A stretch of 64,000 bases of DNA from Massospora cicadina (taxonomy: Eukaryota; Entomophthoromycota; Entomophthoromycetes; Entomophthorales; Entomophthoraceae). Every line of letters begins with the position of its first letter. Within the stretch, counting starts at the first letter, position 1. The translations under genes and the position numbers were made by a program. Shown piece by piece: positions 34,500 through 44,367 of this stretch. The stretch lies in the NCBI GenBank assembly GCA_022478985.1, contig JAKSZP010007907.1:186001-250000 (forward strand), given 5' to 3'. Below the pieces are notes generated by a model. The model worked only from the letters and a program-made list of their open reading frames with translations. It ran no database searches and was not told the DNA's origin.

Positions 34500-34880
34500 C
34501 TCTCAATTTGGATCTTTTGTGGTTCAAGTTGAAGTAGTAGTCCAAAAGGTTAAAGTTCTGACGATAATCAACACTGGTTCTCCAGGTGACGCTATTTCCT
34601 CCCAGATTATCCAAAAGATATAAAATGGTTCCAGACTTGATTCACAAAACTGAATATGGGATGGCAGGTAGTCATTTTACTAAGGCGATATGAGCCTATT
34701 CTGGGTTTACCCCTTCTTTTTGGGAAGTTATGAATTACTGCCCCTGCTGTTGCACTTGAAAAAGAAAACTACGCGTTTCTTATTGGGGTCCAACTGATGC
34801 GTGAGTTTAACTACATCACTAACCACAAGGAAAAATACCTATTCTACTAGGGTATCAGATTCTATTAATATTTGAACTCA
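34500..34880 (+). pseudogene. G6 retropepsin-like protease remnant
   Basis: Reads FVVQVEVVVQKVKVLTIINT then GSPGDAIS near 34510-34600. The motif NTGSP occupies the place of the catalytic DTG, an Asp-to-Asn change (ATC AAC from ATC GAC). Later parts carry stops and shift frame (FLIGVQLMREF-like near 34775-34810). Confidence 0.6.
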
Positions 34881-35389
34881 TTCAAGAATAAAGTAGCCCC
34901 TAAAAAATGGGCATGCTTCCTCGGATACCCAACTTCCATTTGCAAAATTTGGTACCAAGTCTTAGGGGTAAAAACTAAGTTACCCTTGAAGGCTGTGGAT
35001 GCCAAAGAGAGGATCCCTCTATATACCCTCATCCTATCACAATATCCTCTGGCTCACAAGTTATTTTGGATATGAGGATCATGATTCACATCCCTCCTAA
35101 ACAAGTTTTGAAGCTCTGTGGCCACCCAAAACCTTCAATCAAAAAAACGTTGACCTGCCCTGGGATTTTGGATCCTGCTTATGGAAAATCTATATCTATT
35201 CTATTAGGGAACTTAACAACTAAAACTATCCAAGTCCCTCAGTATGTTCCTATTGCTTACATAAAACTATTTCCTATCAAAAATATTGCTGATGTGAGTT
35301 GTTTTGACTCGTTACAAGATTTATAGTTTGATCTCCTACCCACCATAGCTCTGGTTGAAAGTAGAATTGGTGACAATCTCACCCCTAAT

Positions 35390-35956
35390 GAGTGACAGAA
35401 CGTTGAAGACCTTCTTGAGAAATATTGTGATATATTTTCCTCAGGACCAAGTAATTATGGAAAAATGTCCAGGGTAATTCATTGAATTGAGACTGAGGCT
35501 CACCCTCAATTCAAATCTCAGCCATACAGAAAATCTAAAGTTGAGGAAGTTAAAGTGGCCCTAGAGCTAAATCAACTGTTAGAAGCCAGGTTACGTGTGC
35601 CTTCTAAAAGCCCATGGGCTTCCCTGCTTCTATTAATTTGAAAGAAGGATGGTGGTCACCATGTTGTCATGAATTATCGCCGCACTCAAATTAAATAATT
35701 AGAAAAGACAGATATCTATTGTCTCGTATATCTGACTCCTTACGCTTGATGTTGGGTTCCCACTATTTTTGCCTATGGATCTTGCCAACGGGTACTGGCA
35801 AGTTGATTTATAACTGGAGGATCAGGAAAAATGTGCCATCATCTCAAGTGAAGGATTGTCTAAGCTCACTTGAATGCCGCAGGGGTTATGTAATGCCCCT
35901 GCTACCTTCCAACGCGCCTTGGACGTACTTTTAAGTGATTTAAACGTTCTAGTGTT
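35390..35956 (+). pseudogene. G6 reverse transcriptase, proximal part (broken)
   Basis: Reads HPQFKSQPYRKSKVEEVKVA then LELNQLLEARLRVPSKSPWA (35500-35625). Then comes MDLANGYWQVDL near 35775-35815 and MPQGLCNAPATFQRALD near 35873-35925 across frames. It is cut after DLNVLV by LINE L3 and resumes at 41253. The catalytic YxDD straddles the insertion point. Confidence 0.8.
35942..35956. repeat. Diverged target-site duplication of L3, copy 1
   Basis: AAACGTTCTAGTGTT against AAACGCTCTTGTGTG at 41253-41267 (12 of 15). The Gypsy RT reading (LNVLV / NALV) on both sides supports the boundary. Confidence 0.65.
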
Positions 35957-36058
35957 ATATGATATCAGTATACTAAGGGTCGCTTTTCTTTACCATAACA
36001 ATAACATCAGTTACTATGATTCGATTTGAACGGAACTTTTTTTAATCACACAGGTTAG

Positions 36059-37445
36059 ATGGGAGATTCCAACAAATCCAAACTAAACTGGGCTAAAGCC
36101 TTATCTGGCAATGGCTAAAACGGTGCACCAAAGGGTAAAAAACGCCTTGGATGGGGTCTGGTAGCTAATGCCGCCAAAAACCCACAAACCCAAACACCAC
36201 CCAGGTTTGTGGAGTTTACCACAAAAAAGCCAATACAGGAAAATTTAGTATGCACAGCCCCTATTGAAAGTGGAACATGTGCTCCAACTTTACTTAGGGT
36301 TCGAGTCCCCAACTCTGTGGGAGAAGGTGGGAGGGGCACAGGCCTCCCTTTTTATCCCAAACAGTGTATGTTACCACCAATACCATCCACCATGCTTGGA
36401 TCAACATGGGTTTTGAAACTAAAGAAGATGCAAACGCTGCAGCAAAAGCCATTGTTGAGATTGCCCTCTTCAAGGGCAAACTAATTGTGGGCACCTCACA
36501 CACCAGATGGAACAAAGCAAACATTTTGTTCATCTCTTTTGACTCACTCACTATCAACCTTCCATACAAATTAATTGATGAGGAGCTCCAAATTGGCCTT
36601 CAAAGCTATGGAGAAATAAAACAACTAGAACTACAGCGATTCCACCTTATGCTGAACCTGTGCACTGGAAAGGCATTTGCCATGATCAACCCAGTCCCCA
36701 ATGTGGCCACAGACCTAACAAAAAACCATGCACCGTGGTGCTTCACCTAGACAGGGGAGTGTTAAAGCCATTCCACCTCACACCAGAATGCGCACTGCCC
36801 ATCTGCAACCATTTCACCACATTGGGGCACAAAGAACACGCATGCCTATGAAGGAGGGCACCTTGGCCCCAGACTTCTGTGATGATGACATGACGAAGAT
36901 GAAGAGACCTTCAGAAAAATGGTTGATGCTAACCACGCTTTCCTCTGGGGAGAGGAAGGGCACTACATCTTCATTGACCCAGTATCACCCAAACTACGCA
37001 AACAGGTATAGAAGGCCTGCAAGTAAGCAGCAGCCAAGGCCACATCACTCGCAGCCTCCTCCCTCAACCTGGGCTTAAATCCAGGAGGACATAGAGAAAA
37101 TCAGCCAAGCCAGCCAATCAGAACAATATGCCCAAGCTGAAGAAGCCATGGAGGAAATTAACAGAGCCAAACAACCTAGCAGAAAGCCCAAGCTGAAATT
37201 TTCTCAACAATCTGACTAAATCACCACGTGATCTCAATCAAATGATTTTAGCAGAACAATGCATCTTAATTATAGGCGAAACAGCAGGACCCAATTCTTT
37301 AAAATTGAGCCCTGAAACCACAGAATCCAGTCAGTGCACCACTCCGAATCATAAAAAGCCACAAGTGGAAAAACCCATTATGAACTCTAAAAACTGCAAG
37401 AACCGCATGAAATCAACACAAGGTAAGAAACTGGACAGTGACTAA
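36059..37445 (+). pseudogene. L3 ORF1: RNA-binding protein with degenerate zinc knuckle (broken)
   Basis: The ATG at 36059 (MGDSNKSKLNWAKALSG) precedes an early TAA at 36116-36118. The core is 36364-36750: HHAWINMGFETKEDANAAAK, then TRWNKANILFISFDSL, LQSYGEIKQLELQRFHLM and NLCTGKAFAM. These align with the L1/L2 core (WLDLGFKSKIAADEA, CTRWTKSNQIFLTFDFL, AIYGEIQSFKMQRF). The knuckle reads CNHFTTLGHKEHAC near 36806-36850, with Phe in place of the second Cys. Several frame changes follow, through an Ala/Lys-rich tract. Confidence 0.83.
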
Positions 37446-37530
37446 GAGTGGACTGGTCTAATCACATTGAGCAAGTTCAAGGCAATGAACGTTGGGCTGG
37501 GGCCAGAAGGCCAACAACTTCTCTTGAGGT

Positions 37531-40500
37531 GCTGCGGGCGCCTCAGTGTCAATAGGGACGATAAACATCGCAGGACCAAGGCTCAAGTGTCCCAAGCCAA
37601 AAATCTGGACTTCCTGTGAAAACTCCTGTAGACATTTTGGCTACACAAGAAACCCACTGTCTACAGGGGGAAGATGGATCCTGGTCATCCACAGTCTCAC
37701 CATCTCAGTTGGTATGGATGTCCCAAAGTGGGGTGGTCATCCAAAATAACAAAAAATTAAAAATTGCTAACTCCTCTTCATATCTGAATAGCATCCTGGC
37801 CACAACAATCATAAACCAAGTGGCCATACTTTCAATAGCTTGTATCTATGCACCATGCACCGCAGCATAGAGGAAACAATTCCTTGAAGCCATTCTAACG
37901 CTCAACCTCCCACCAGAAACCATCCTGCTGGGCGACTTTAATTGCTGGGACAACCTCAACATGGACTGATGGCCAAACCCCAAAGGGATACCCACTGGGA
38001 CACATCAAGTTCCATGCGATGAAGGCATCTCTTGGCCTGTATGACACCCTCCCCCTGGGTCTCCACTCCTCCCCCACATGACCTTTCCAGCATATGCGAG
38101 GGAACGCTCATCTCAATGAGCTGCATTGACCACATCCTCACAACAAAACCCGCCGCTCGTCCATCTCTAACTTTGCAACAAAAAAGATTAATTTCTCTGA
38201 CCACATACTCATTTTGGTGCAGCTCACCAATATGAACTCACATGCGGACATCTTACTGGAGGAAGAAATACCCAGAGAACATTAAATTACCCAAAAATTC
38301 TGACTGGGTTGAGCACAAAGCCATGAACCCAAAATTCAACCCCATTTGTATCAGATCCCATTGAAACTTGGGCTAAAACAAAACTGAACTAATAAACAAA
38401 ACTCGCCATCTTGCCTCACGTAAGTACACCACTGACACAGCCACAATCAAGCGCACCTTGGCGGAACCGGACCACCTCAAACACAACACCCCAAAGTCTG
38501 GCTACAGCCTCAACTGGGGGCGCAAATGGGTGGAAATCTCCGCCCACCTAACGCCCTCATCTACGAATACTAGCACAGAATCAAAGCATCTTATAATAGG
38601 TAATTACATAAAAGAAGGCAATACCTGTTTAGCTTATTTCTTCCACCAATACCACTCCTGAGGCAACCTGCCTACATGCTCACAGGTCTGTAAGGCCAAC
38701 GTCACCATGGCAATTGACCCAGCGGAGGTCAAGGCGGAAATACAACACTATTACACCAAATTTATTGTAACACCCCATCCGACCAACAAAAAATTAAAAT
38801 CATACACACCACCAGAATACAGAGTGCGCCGCTGGAATATAACCTCCTGAACCTGATAAAGCAGGAGGAGCTCTGGGACACAGTCCGCGGTGCACCATGT
38901 AGGAAATGCCCAGGCCCTGATGGGATACCCTACAGATTTTACAAAAAATATTTTAGACAAATCGCCCACCTCCTCTTAGCATCAATGAACCAGTGCCTGC
39001 TGGAGACACGCCTCCTGCCTGGAGGCCAGGACTCCTATGTCGTAGCCCTGTTTAAAAAGGTCGAATAACTGGACCTGGCCAACTGGCGCCCTTTTACACT
39101 CTCAAACACTGACACAAAACTAATTACAAAAGTTTAGCAACCAGATTAGGCACAATAGCCTCCAAAGCCCAGTCACTAAATCAGTTTGGGTTCACACCAG
39201 GGCTAAATCTGGTCCAATATACACTCCGTCGCCAAATATGCTAGTCCAAATCATCTGGAGCCCTGGTGTTACTAGACCAGGAGAAGGCATACAACTGGGT
39301 TAGCTGGCCATACCTGAAGAAATGATTAAGCGCCTTCAAACTCCCACCCAGGTTCATAAACTGGGCGATGCTCCTCACAGAGTCCGCATCTATGGCTGTG
39401 TGTGGCCCTGGCTTTCTAACCAACAAGATCGCACCACGCAGATGGCTCAAACAAAGGGAATTCCTCAGCCCAATACTGTACAACTTCAGCTTTGATCCAC
39501 TCCTCCGCATTACCAATCATGCCTCATGGGCATAATTGCACAAAGCTAGCCCCCAGTCAAGATACTAGCTTTTGAAGATGACTGTGTGACAGGTATTGCT
39601 AACAATAATGATGCCCGACAGCTGGAACGCACCCTAGAGGAGTACTCAATTGTGAGTAACGCATCGCTCAACAAATGGAAAACAGAAAAATCCTCCTAGG
39701 CAAATACATCAACAACTGGGCCACAACACCCAAACCCCACAGCTCCCACGATGGTAAATCCCATTCATCCTACCCTTTTCGATCACCCCCCACAACCAAC
39801 CCTGTCTGCCACCTTGGGATATGGCTGGAAAAAGGGGGGTATGCTAATGAGACAATTGAGAAAAATCTACTACAGCAGATATCCAACTACATCGCCTCAC
39901 ACAAGTGAAGATCCCAGGACTAATGGGGCGAGTAGCAGTTTCCAACTCACTTATCCTCCTGATGCTTAGGTTCCCTGCACATTCAAACCCTTTTCTTCCA
40001 CTTTCATATCCTCAATCCGCACGCTTATCCAGGGCTGGCTGTGGCCTGGATCCCGACCACCTGTACAAGTGGAAACGCTATTTGGACCACACTCCAGCGT
40101 AGGCATGAGCTTAATAGACTTTGAGGGTCATGCCAAACGTATACTGGGCACCTGGATAGAGGAAGTGCTAGACTTGTACCTTCCACAACAACACTGGTCT
40201 AGAGCAGCAAGGGCAAAATTCGCACAGGCGCTCAAAATACCTAACTCACACAACCCATCCAGCCTACTCACGTACCTTGCTAATTTCCCCAATGCAGTGG
40301 GCCCACATGGAACTCCCCCTCACTTTAAACGCCTCCTTTGCACCATCCGGTACATGGAATGGACCATCGCTATCACTGGTACAGAGTAGGGAAGGGGACG
40401 ACCCAGAGCCCACTTCATGCTAAGAAAACTAGAGGACCACCCCCTGAGAGACATACTCACTATGACCCATCCATCGCTATAATCGACTACATAGACACTT

Positions 40501-41057
40501 TGGACATCACTTATGACCTAGATACACTGAAGGCAATATGGAGGCTAACGCACCATCAACTCCTCCAGCCAAGTGCAAGAGCAAACACCTGACGTTGCCT
40601 CAGAAGAACATATAGAATGGCGGATTGCACCAACTTTCTCCATACAACCTGCGCAGTATTTGGAGGGGAGGGCTCCCTACACCACCGCCTAGAAGCATGC
40701 CTCCAATACAGATCCATATGGCGGGAAGTTGCGCGCCTGCTAAGGATCAAAAATAACCAGGAATTATCCATCTCCAGGAGCCTCCTCTTGCTCCAGCTCA
40801 AATCCCCAATACCACCTAACCAAAGCTCCCTTATGGTATCCATCATGATGTGGACAATCCAAACCATAGCTTTGGATGCTTTCAAGGGAGCCATACCAAT
40901 CATCCGTGAAATAATCAGCAGATTCCACCTGCACCTTCTGGAACATTTCCAAGCCTGGCTATTTGGATACATGAAGCTGAGGCAACAAAGGCTCGTAGAG
41001 TCATGGTTTCAAGTCTGGTTCCTAAACATGGACCCTTCCTCCATATCTGATCCATAA
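37531..41057 (+). pseudogene. L3 ORF2: APE endonuclease - reverse transcriptase - zinc finger (broken)
   Basis: Endonuclease motifs: SIGTINIAG (37546), DILATQETHC (about 37627-37660), CIYAPC, TILLGDFNCW (about 37920-37950), CIDHILTT (about 38123-38150) and FSDH (about 38198-38210 across a frameshift). RT motifs: RKCPGPDGIPYRFYKKYF (about 38898-38955), ANWRPFTLSNTDTK, NQFGFTPG, LDQEKAYNWVSW (second Asp of motif A is Asn), REFLSPILYNFSFDPLL and LAFEDDCVTG (about 39565-39595, DD kept). The C-terminal part 40617-41057 has CAVFGGEGSLHHRLEAC (second Cys is Phe) and ends SWFQVWFLNMDPSSISDP. Stops and frame changes are frequent, as expected for an older copy. Confidence 0.87.
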
Positions 41058-41216
41058 CAAGGGAAACCCCCTTGGGGTAGCGCACCAACCCCCTCCCCCA
41101 TACCTGGTGGTACCGGCTGGAAACAGGGGTAACCCATATACCCTGGGGTGCTCAATACTTTCTAATCCTTGCTATGTTTCACTTCCCCCCACTTCTCCCT
41201 ACACACACATCGGTAC

Positions 41217-41252
41217 TGCCCTTCTCTGGTTGTCTTGCCTCAGTTAAATAAA
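41217..41252 (+). other. Shared LINE-type 3' tail (L3)
   Basis: GCCCTTCTCTGGTTGTCTTG then CCTCAGTTAAATAAA. A diverged form of the tail in L1, L2, Z1 and Z2. Confidence 0.6.
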
Positions 41253-41267
41253 AAACGCTCTTGTGTG
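41253..41267. repeat. Diverged target-site duplication of L3, copy 2
   Basis: AAACGCTCTTGTGTG, partner of 35942-35956. Confidence 0.65.
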
Positions 41268-41700
41268 TTGGTTTATCTTGATAATATTACCATTTTTTAA
41301 GACCTTTACTGAACACATAGATCATCTCAGACAAGATTTCCAGTTGTCAAGGCAAGCTTCAGTAAAACTAAAGCCGCCAAAATGTTCCTTCTTTCAGAAT
41401 GAAATGGATTTCTTAGGCCATAAGGTAAGTAAAGCTGGAATATCCCTGATAGACGACAAGGTCCTGGCCATTTCCAATATGCCCCCCTAAATCCCTACAA
41501 GACGTACAAGTTTTCTAAGGGATGGTAGGATATTATCGCCAGTTCATCCTTCACTTTGCTGACACCTCTGAGCCTCTTTTATATTTATTGAAGAAAGGGG
41601 TACCCTTCCAATGGAAAGAAGAGCAACATCAAGCCTTTGACCTATTTTGCATCTTTCTCCCATTCTCCAGTACTTATATATCCAACTTTGATAAACCCTT
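41253..41700 (+). pseudogene. G6 reverse transcriptase, distal part
   Basis: Resumes with NALV then, in another frame, VYLDNITIF, the family's VYLDDI.IF with the second Asp as Asn. It is followed by TEHIDHLRQDFQ (41311-41345), KPPKCSFFQNEMDFLGHKVS (41374-41430) and the connection domain MVGYYRQFILHFADTSEPLL (41522-41580) and LKKGVPFQWKEEQHQAF. Confidence 0.82.
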
Positions 41701-42070
41701 TCCCTTTTTAACGATGCTAGTGATATAGCCATCTGAGCCATCCTATTTCAGCATGAAAAAAATGGTAGACCATACTATCGCCTACTATAGCAAAACTCTG
41801 ACCAGAGCTGAATGCAACAATAGCGTTACAGAATGTGAAAGATTGGTGGTATTATTGGCTAATAAGCATTTCTGACCTTATCTATATGGGAAACATTTTT
41901 CCATAATTACTGACCATGCTTCCCTGCAATGGCTACATCAAATGAAGGACCCTGGTAGGATATTACCCCAATGAGCGTTAAAACTTCAGAACTACGACTT
42001 TTCCATCATCCATCGACCAGGTCTCATACACCAAAATGCAGATTGCCTATCCCATCTGCCATTATTAACT
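41690..42070 (+). pseudogene. G6 RNase H remnant
   Basis: Reads DKPFPFLTMLVI (from the end of the preceding frame), then YYSKTLTRAECNNSV, ECERLVVLLANKHF, IITDHASLQWLHQMKDPG and HQNADCLSHLP near 42025-42065. The TDH motif is intact here. A stop replaces the Trp after RLARW-type sequence (ILPQ, stop). Confidence 0.8.
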
Positions 42071-42179
42071 TTAATTGCCCCCAAGGATGTTCGACTTTTA
42101 TGACCTCCTAACTCAACCACACTTATGGAAAATATATCCTCAACCTTTCAAAAAAATTAGAAAAAAGAATCGGTGGATC

Positions 42180-42556
42180 TTAAGTCAAAATGGCTAACTG
42201 TGCAAATTTGTGTCCCAAAAATGGGTGTCCTATGTATTACCTTCAGAGCGAATTGATGTCATACTGGAGGGACATTGGCAAGTCAGCTCTGGAGGAGTTC
42301 AGAAAACTTACCAATGGCTCAAGACTCAATTTTACTGAGAAGGAATGATTTTATAATCCAAGATGTACTGGAGTCCTGCCTGCTATTCTAAAGTCAAGCT
42401 GGACCTAATCCCAGTCACAATACCAGTGGTTTTCACCCTGTGAACCCTTCCATACCATTTACATTGATGTTGTGGGACCTCTCCCTCAAGCCTCTAATAA
42501 TCAATGGTTCCTCCTCCTGGCCGTGGATCATTTAACTAAGTGGATTGAAGTTATAT
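42180..42556 (+). pseudogene. G6 integrase, proximal part
   Basis: The HHCC region is partial (VILEGHWQVSSGGVQKTYQW near 42250-42310, then C..C in shifted frames). The core begins HTIYIDVVGPLPQASNNQWF (about 42455-42515) with AVDHLTKWIEVIS (both visible at 42522-42560). The first catalytic Asp is present. It is cut at 42556/42557 by insert X. Confidence 0.78.
42541..42556. repeat. 16-bp target-site duplication of X, copy 1
   Basis: TGGATTGAAGTTATAT, perfectly repeated at 43150-43165. It encodes part of the integrase KWIEVI motif, which confirms the site was continuous. Confidence 0.95.
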
Positions 42557-43149
42557 CTTTTTTAGTACTAGTGGTGCCCAACCCAAAAGGGGGAGCCGCC
42601 ATGCATCTTTATTTGCAAATGGGCCAAACAAAGGGATTATCATAAATCAAAAAATCATAATATGGCACCTTAGCTAACAGCCTAGGAAACAATATCAGAT
42701 AGCGAGGAGGCTTTGTGGAAACTTCTGTCTGGCGCCCGCTTTAGGTGGCGGACCATGGCGGACAGCATTGGGGTGGGAGCATCAGCAACATGGGGCATAA
42801 GGGGGTTATAGTTGAAGGTTTTCTTCATTAATGAGGCCGTCAATGTCCATCGCCTCAATGTAATGAGCAAGTTGATGATCAGCAAAACTGATGAGAGCTG
42901 GCACACAAGTAAATGACTTTATGCGCCGGTGGGTTTTGGGATAATTGGGGTCAAAAAGAGAAGTTTTTGCTGCATTGATGCAAGTGCATCTCGCATTAAA
43001 AGCAAGCTCCTCAATTTTGTACTTCGCATTTTCCTCAAAATCATGAGGAAAATTGGGGATAGGAATAACCTCAACAAGGGGCTCCATTGCCCCATGGAGT
43101 TGCTGGCGGAGGAGGGTGTTGGCTGGGGCAGCTGCAGCCGCAACTTCCA
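42557..43149 (-). mobile_element. X: 593-bp retroposed insert of unknown family
   Basis: Inserted in the G6 integrase with a perfect 16-bp TSD. On the minus strand it has an open 5' part, a 3' UTR of about 125 bases and an end ACTAGTACTAAAAAAG. The structure is that of a 5'-truncated LINE, a SINE-like element or a processed copy of a cellular mRNA. It differs from L1-L3 and Z in sequence and tail. No other copy of its body is in the window, but its tail recurs at 57358-57373. Confidence 0.85.
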
Positions 43150-43150
43150 T
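42682..43150 (-). pseudogene. ORF in X: C-terminal part of an unrecognised protein
   Basis: The frame 43150-42806 reads MEVAAAAAPANTLLRQQ, then PNFPHDFEENAKYKIEELAF, INAAKTSLFDPNYPKTHRRI and FADHQLAHYIEAMDID. After a frameshift near 42815 it continues NYNPLMPHVADAPTPML to a stop at 42682. The apparent start codon overlaps the TSD, so the true N-terminus lay beyond the 5' truncation. I recognise no domain. It could be an ORF1/gag C-terminus or a host protein. Confidence 0.5.
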
Positions 43151-43165
43151 GGATTGAAGTTATAT
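43150..43165. repeat. 16-bp target-site duplication of X, copy 2
   Basis: Exact copy of 42541-42556; the G6 integrase continues after it. Confidence 0.95.
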
Positions 43166-43900
43166 TACTACCTTCCACTTCAGCCAAAGCTACCGCCACT
43201 TCTTATATAATTGGATTATCACCCAGCATGGGTGCCCCTACATAATACTCTCCAATAATGGGCAAAATTCCAGCTCAATGATGCTGAAAGATTAAGCCAA
43301 ACTGATAGGAACCACACAGGTATTTTCCACTCCCTACCATCCTGCCACCAATAAAATGGTGGAGTGGGTGAATGGTACCCTAACGGCCACTCTTTGGAAA
43401 ATGGCATAACTGACCCTCCGCACTGGCCACAATATTTGTCTAGTGCAATTCTGGCTTATCAAATAAGTTACCACCAAATCATAAAGATGTCGCCATTCCA
43501 AGTATTGTATGGACAAAATCCCCAGTTGCCCTCTAGAGTGTAGGCTATGTTAGATCAGGCATCCCCTGACGCCCCTGAAGTTACTATGCAAAGCATTACC
43601 AATGAAATTATCTGACTCCAGGCTCTAGCTTCTGAGAATTTATTGGCTACCACCAGTAGAGAAACTAACCAATTTATTGATAAGCATGACCCCCTGCACA
43701 CCTTCCAACTGGGTGATCTAGTTCTTTTCTGCCATCATCAGCCTGGAGGTCATGACAATAATTTAAGCCAACTGGTTGGGGTCTTTAAAGTTCATTTATA
43801 AATGGGTAAATGAACACTTAATCATAGAGGTCGTTCATGATGCAATAGTATTCTGTGTCCATAGTCACTTTCTACATCCATTTTCCCCCTACTCCAAGAT
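43166..43900 (+). pseudogene. G6 integrase, distal part (broken)
   Basis: Reads ITQHGCPYIILSNNGQNSSS near 43215-43275 (Asn for the catalytic Asp of SDNG). Then MVEWVNGTL near 43362-43390 (Glu kept), FQVLYGQNPQLP near 43495-43530, and the C-terminal region FQLGDLVLFCHHQPGG near 43705-43750. A PPT-like GAGGGTGGCG stands just before the 3' LTR. Confidence 0.78.
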
Positions 43901-43914
43901 CTAGAGGGTGGCGT

Positions 43915-44367
43915 TGTTGGGATTCCAACCCAAATGGGAGATTTGAATGAGGTCAATGACGGGAATTGAACCTGATTCAATCAAATAGCTAAGCCCTTAT
44001 TGGGGACAATCCCCAACAACATTCCCCACCCTAGTATCAGGGTTCAAACCTGATCAATGAGGCAAACAAATCCTTTTGGACCAAATACTACCCTCCCACA
44101 AAATTCCTAATTTGGTATGAGTTTAGATCTTATCTTGGGGATTTACTAAACATAACTCCCTTATAAAGATGCTTGGACTAAGTATACAGTATGCTTTTTC
44201 TCCTTTTCGCAATTTTAAGTAAAATTTGTTATATTTTTATTAGGAATTGCCTCTCCAGATGAAATATCTAAAAGACTTTTCAACCAAGAGAAGCAAAAAA
44301 GGCAATCCAACACCTTGAACTTCGTGTCCCCTGGCCTCAAATTATTAAGGGATATTAGTATTACACC
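43915..44367 (+). repeat. G6 3' LTR (about 453 bp)
   Basis: Begins TGTTGGGATTCCAACCC and pairs with 32600-33056 up to ATTACACC. No convincing 5-bp TSD could be matched, so the right end may be altered. Confidence 0.85.

Larger units (their letters stand above)
35957..41252 (+). mobile_element. LINE-type retrotransposon L3, full length, decayed; a different subfamily
   Basis: Same architecture as L1/L2 but diverged in protein sequence. The TSD is also diverged, so this insertion is probably older. 5' leader 35957-36058, ORF1 from 36059, ORF2 to 41057, 3' UTR and the tail CTCTGGTTGTCTTGCCTC followed by AGTTAAATAAA. It interrupts the G6 RT domain. Confidence 0.9.
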
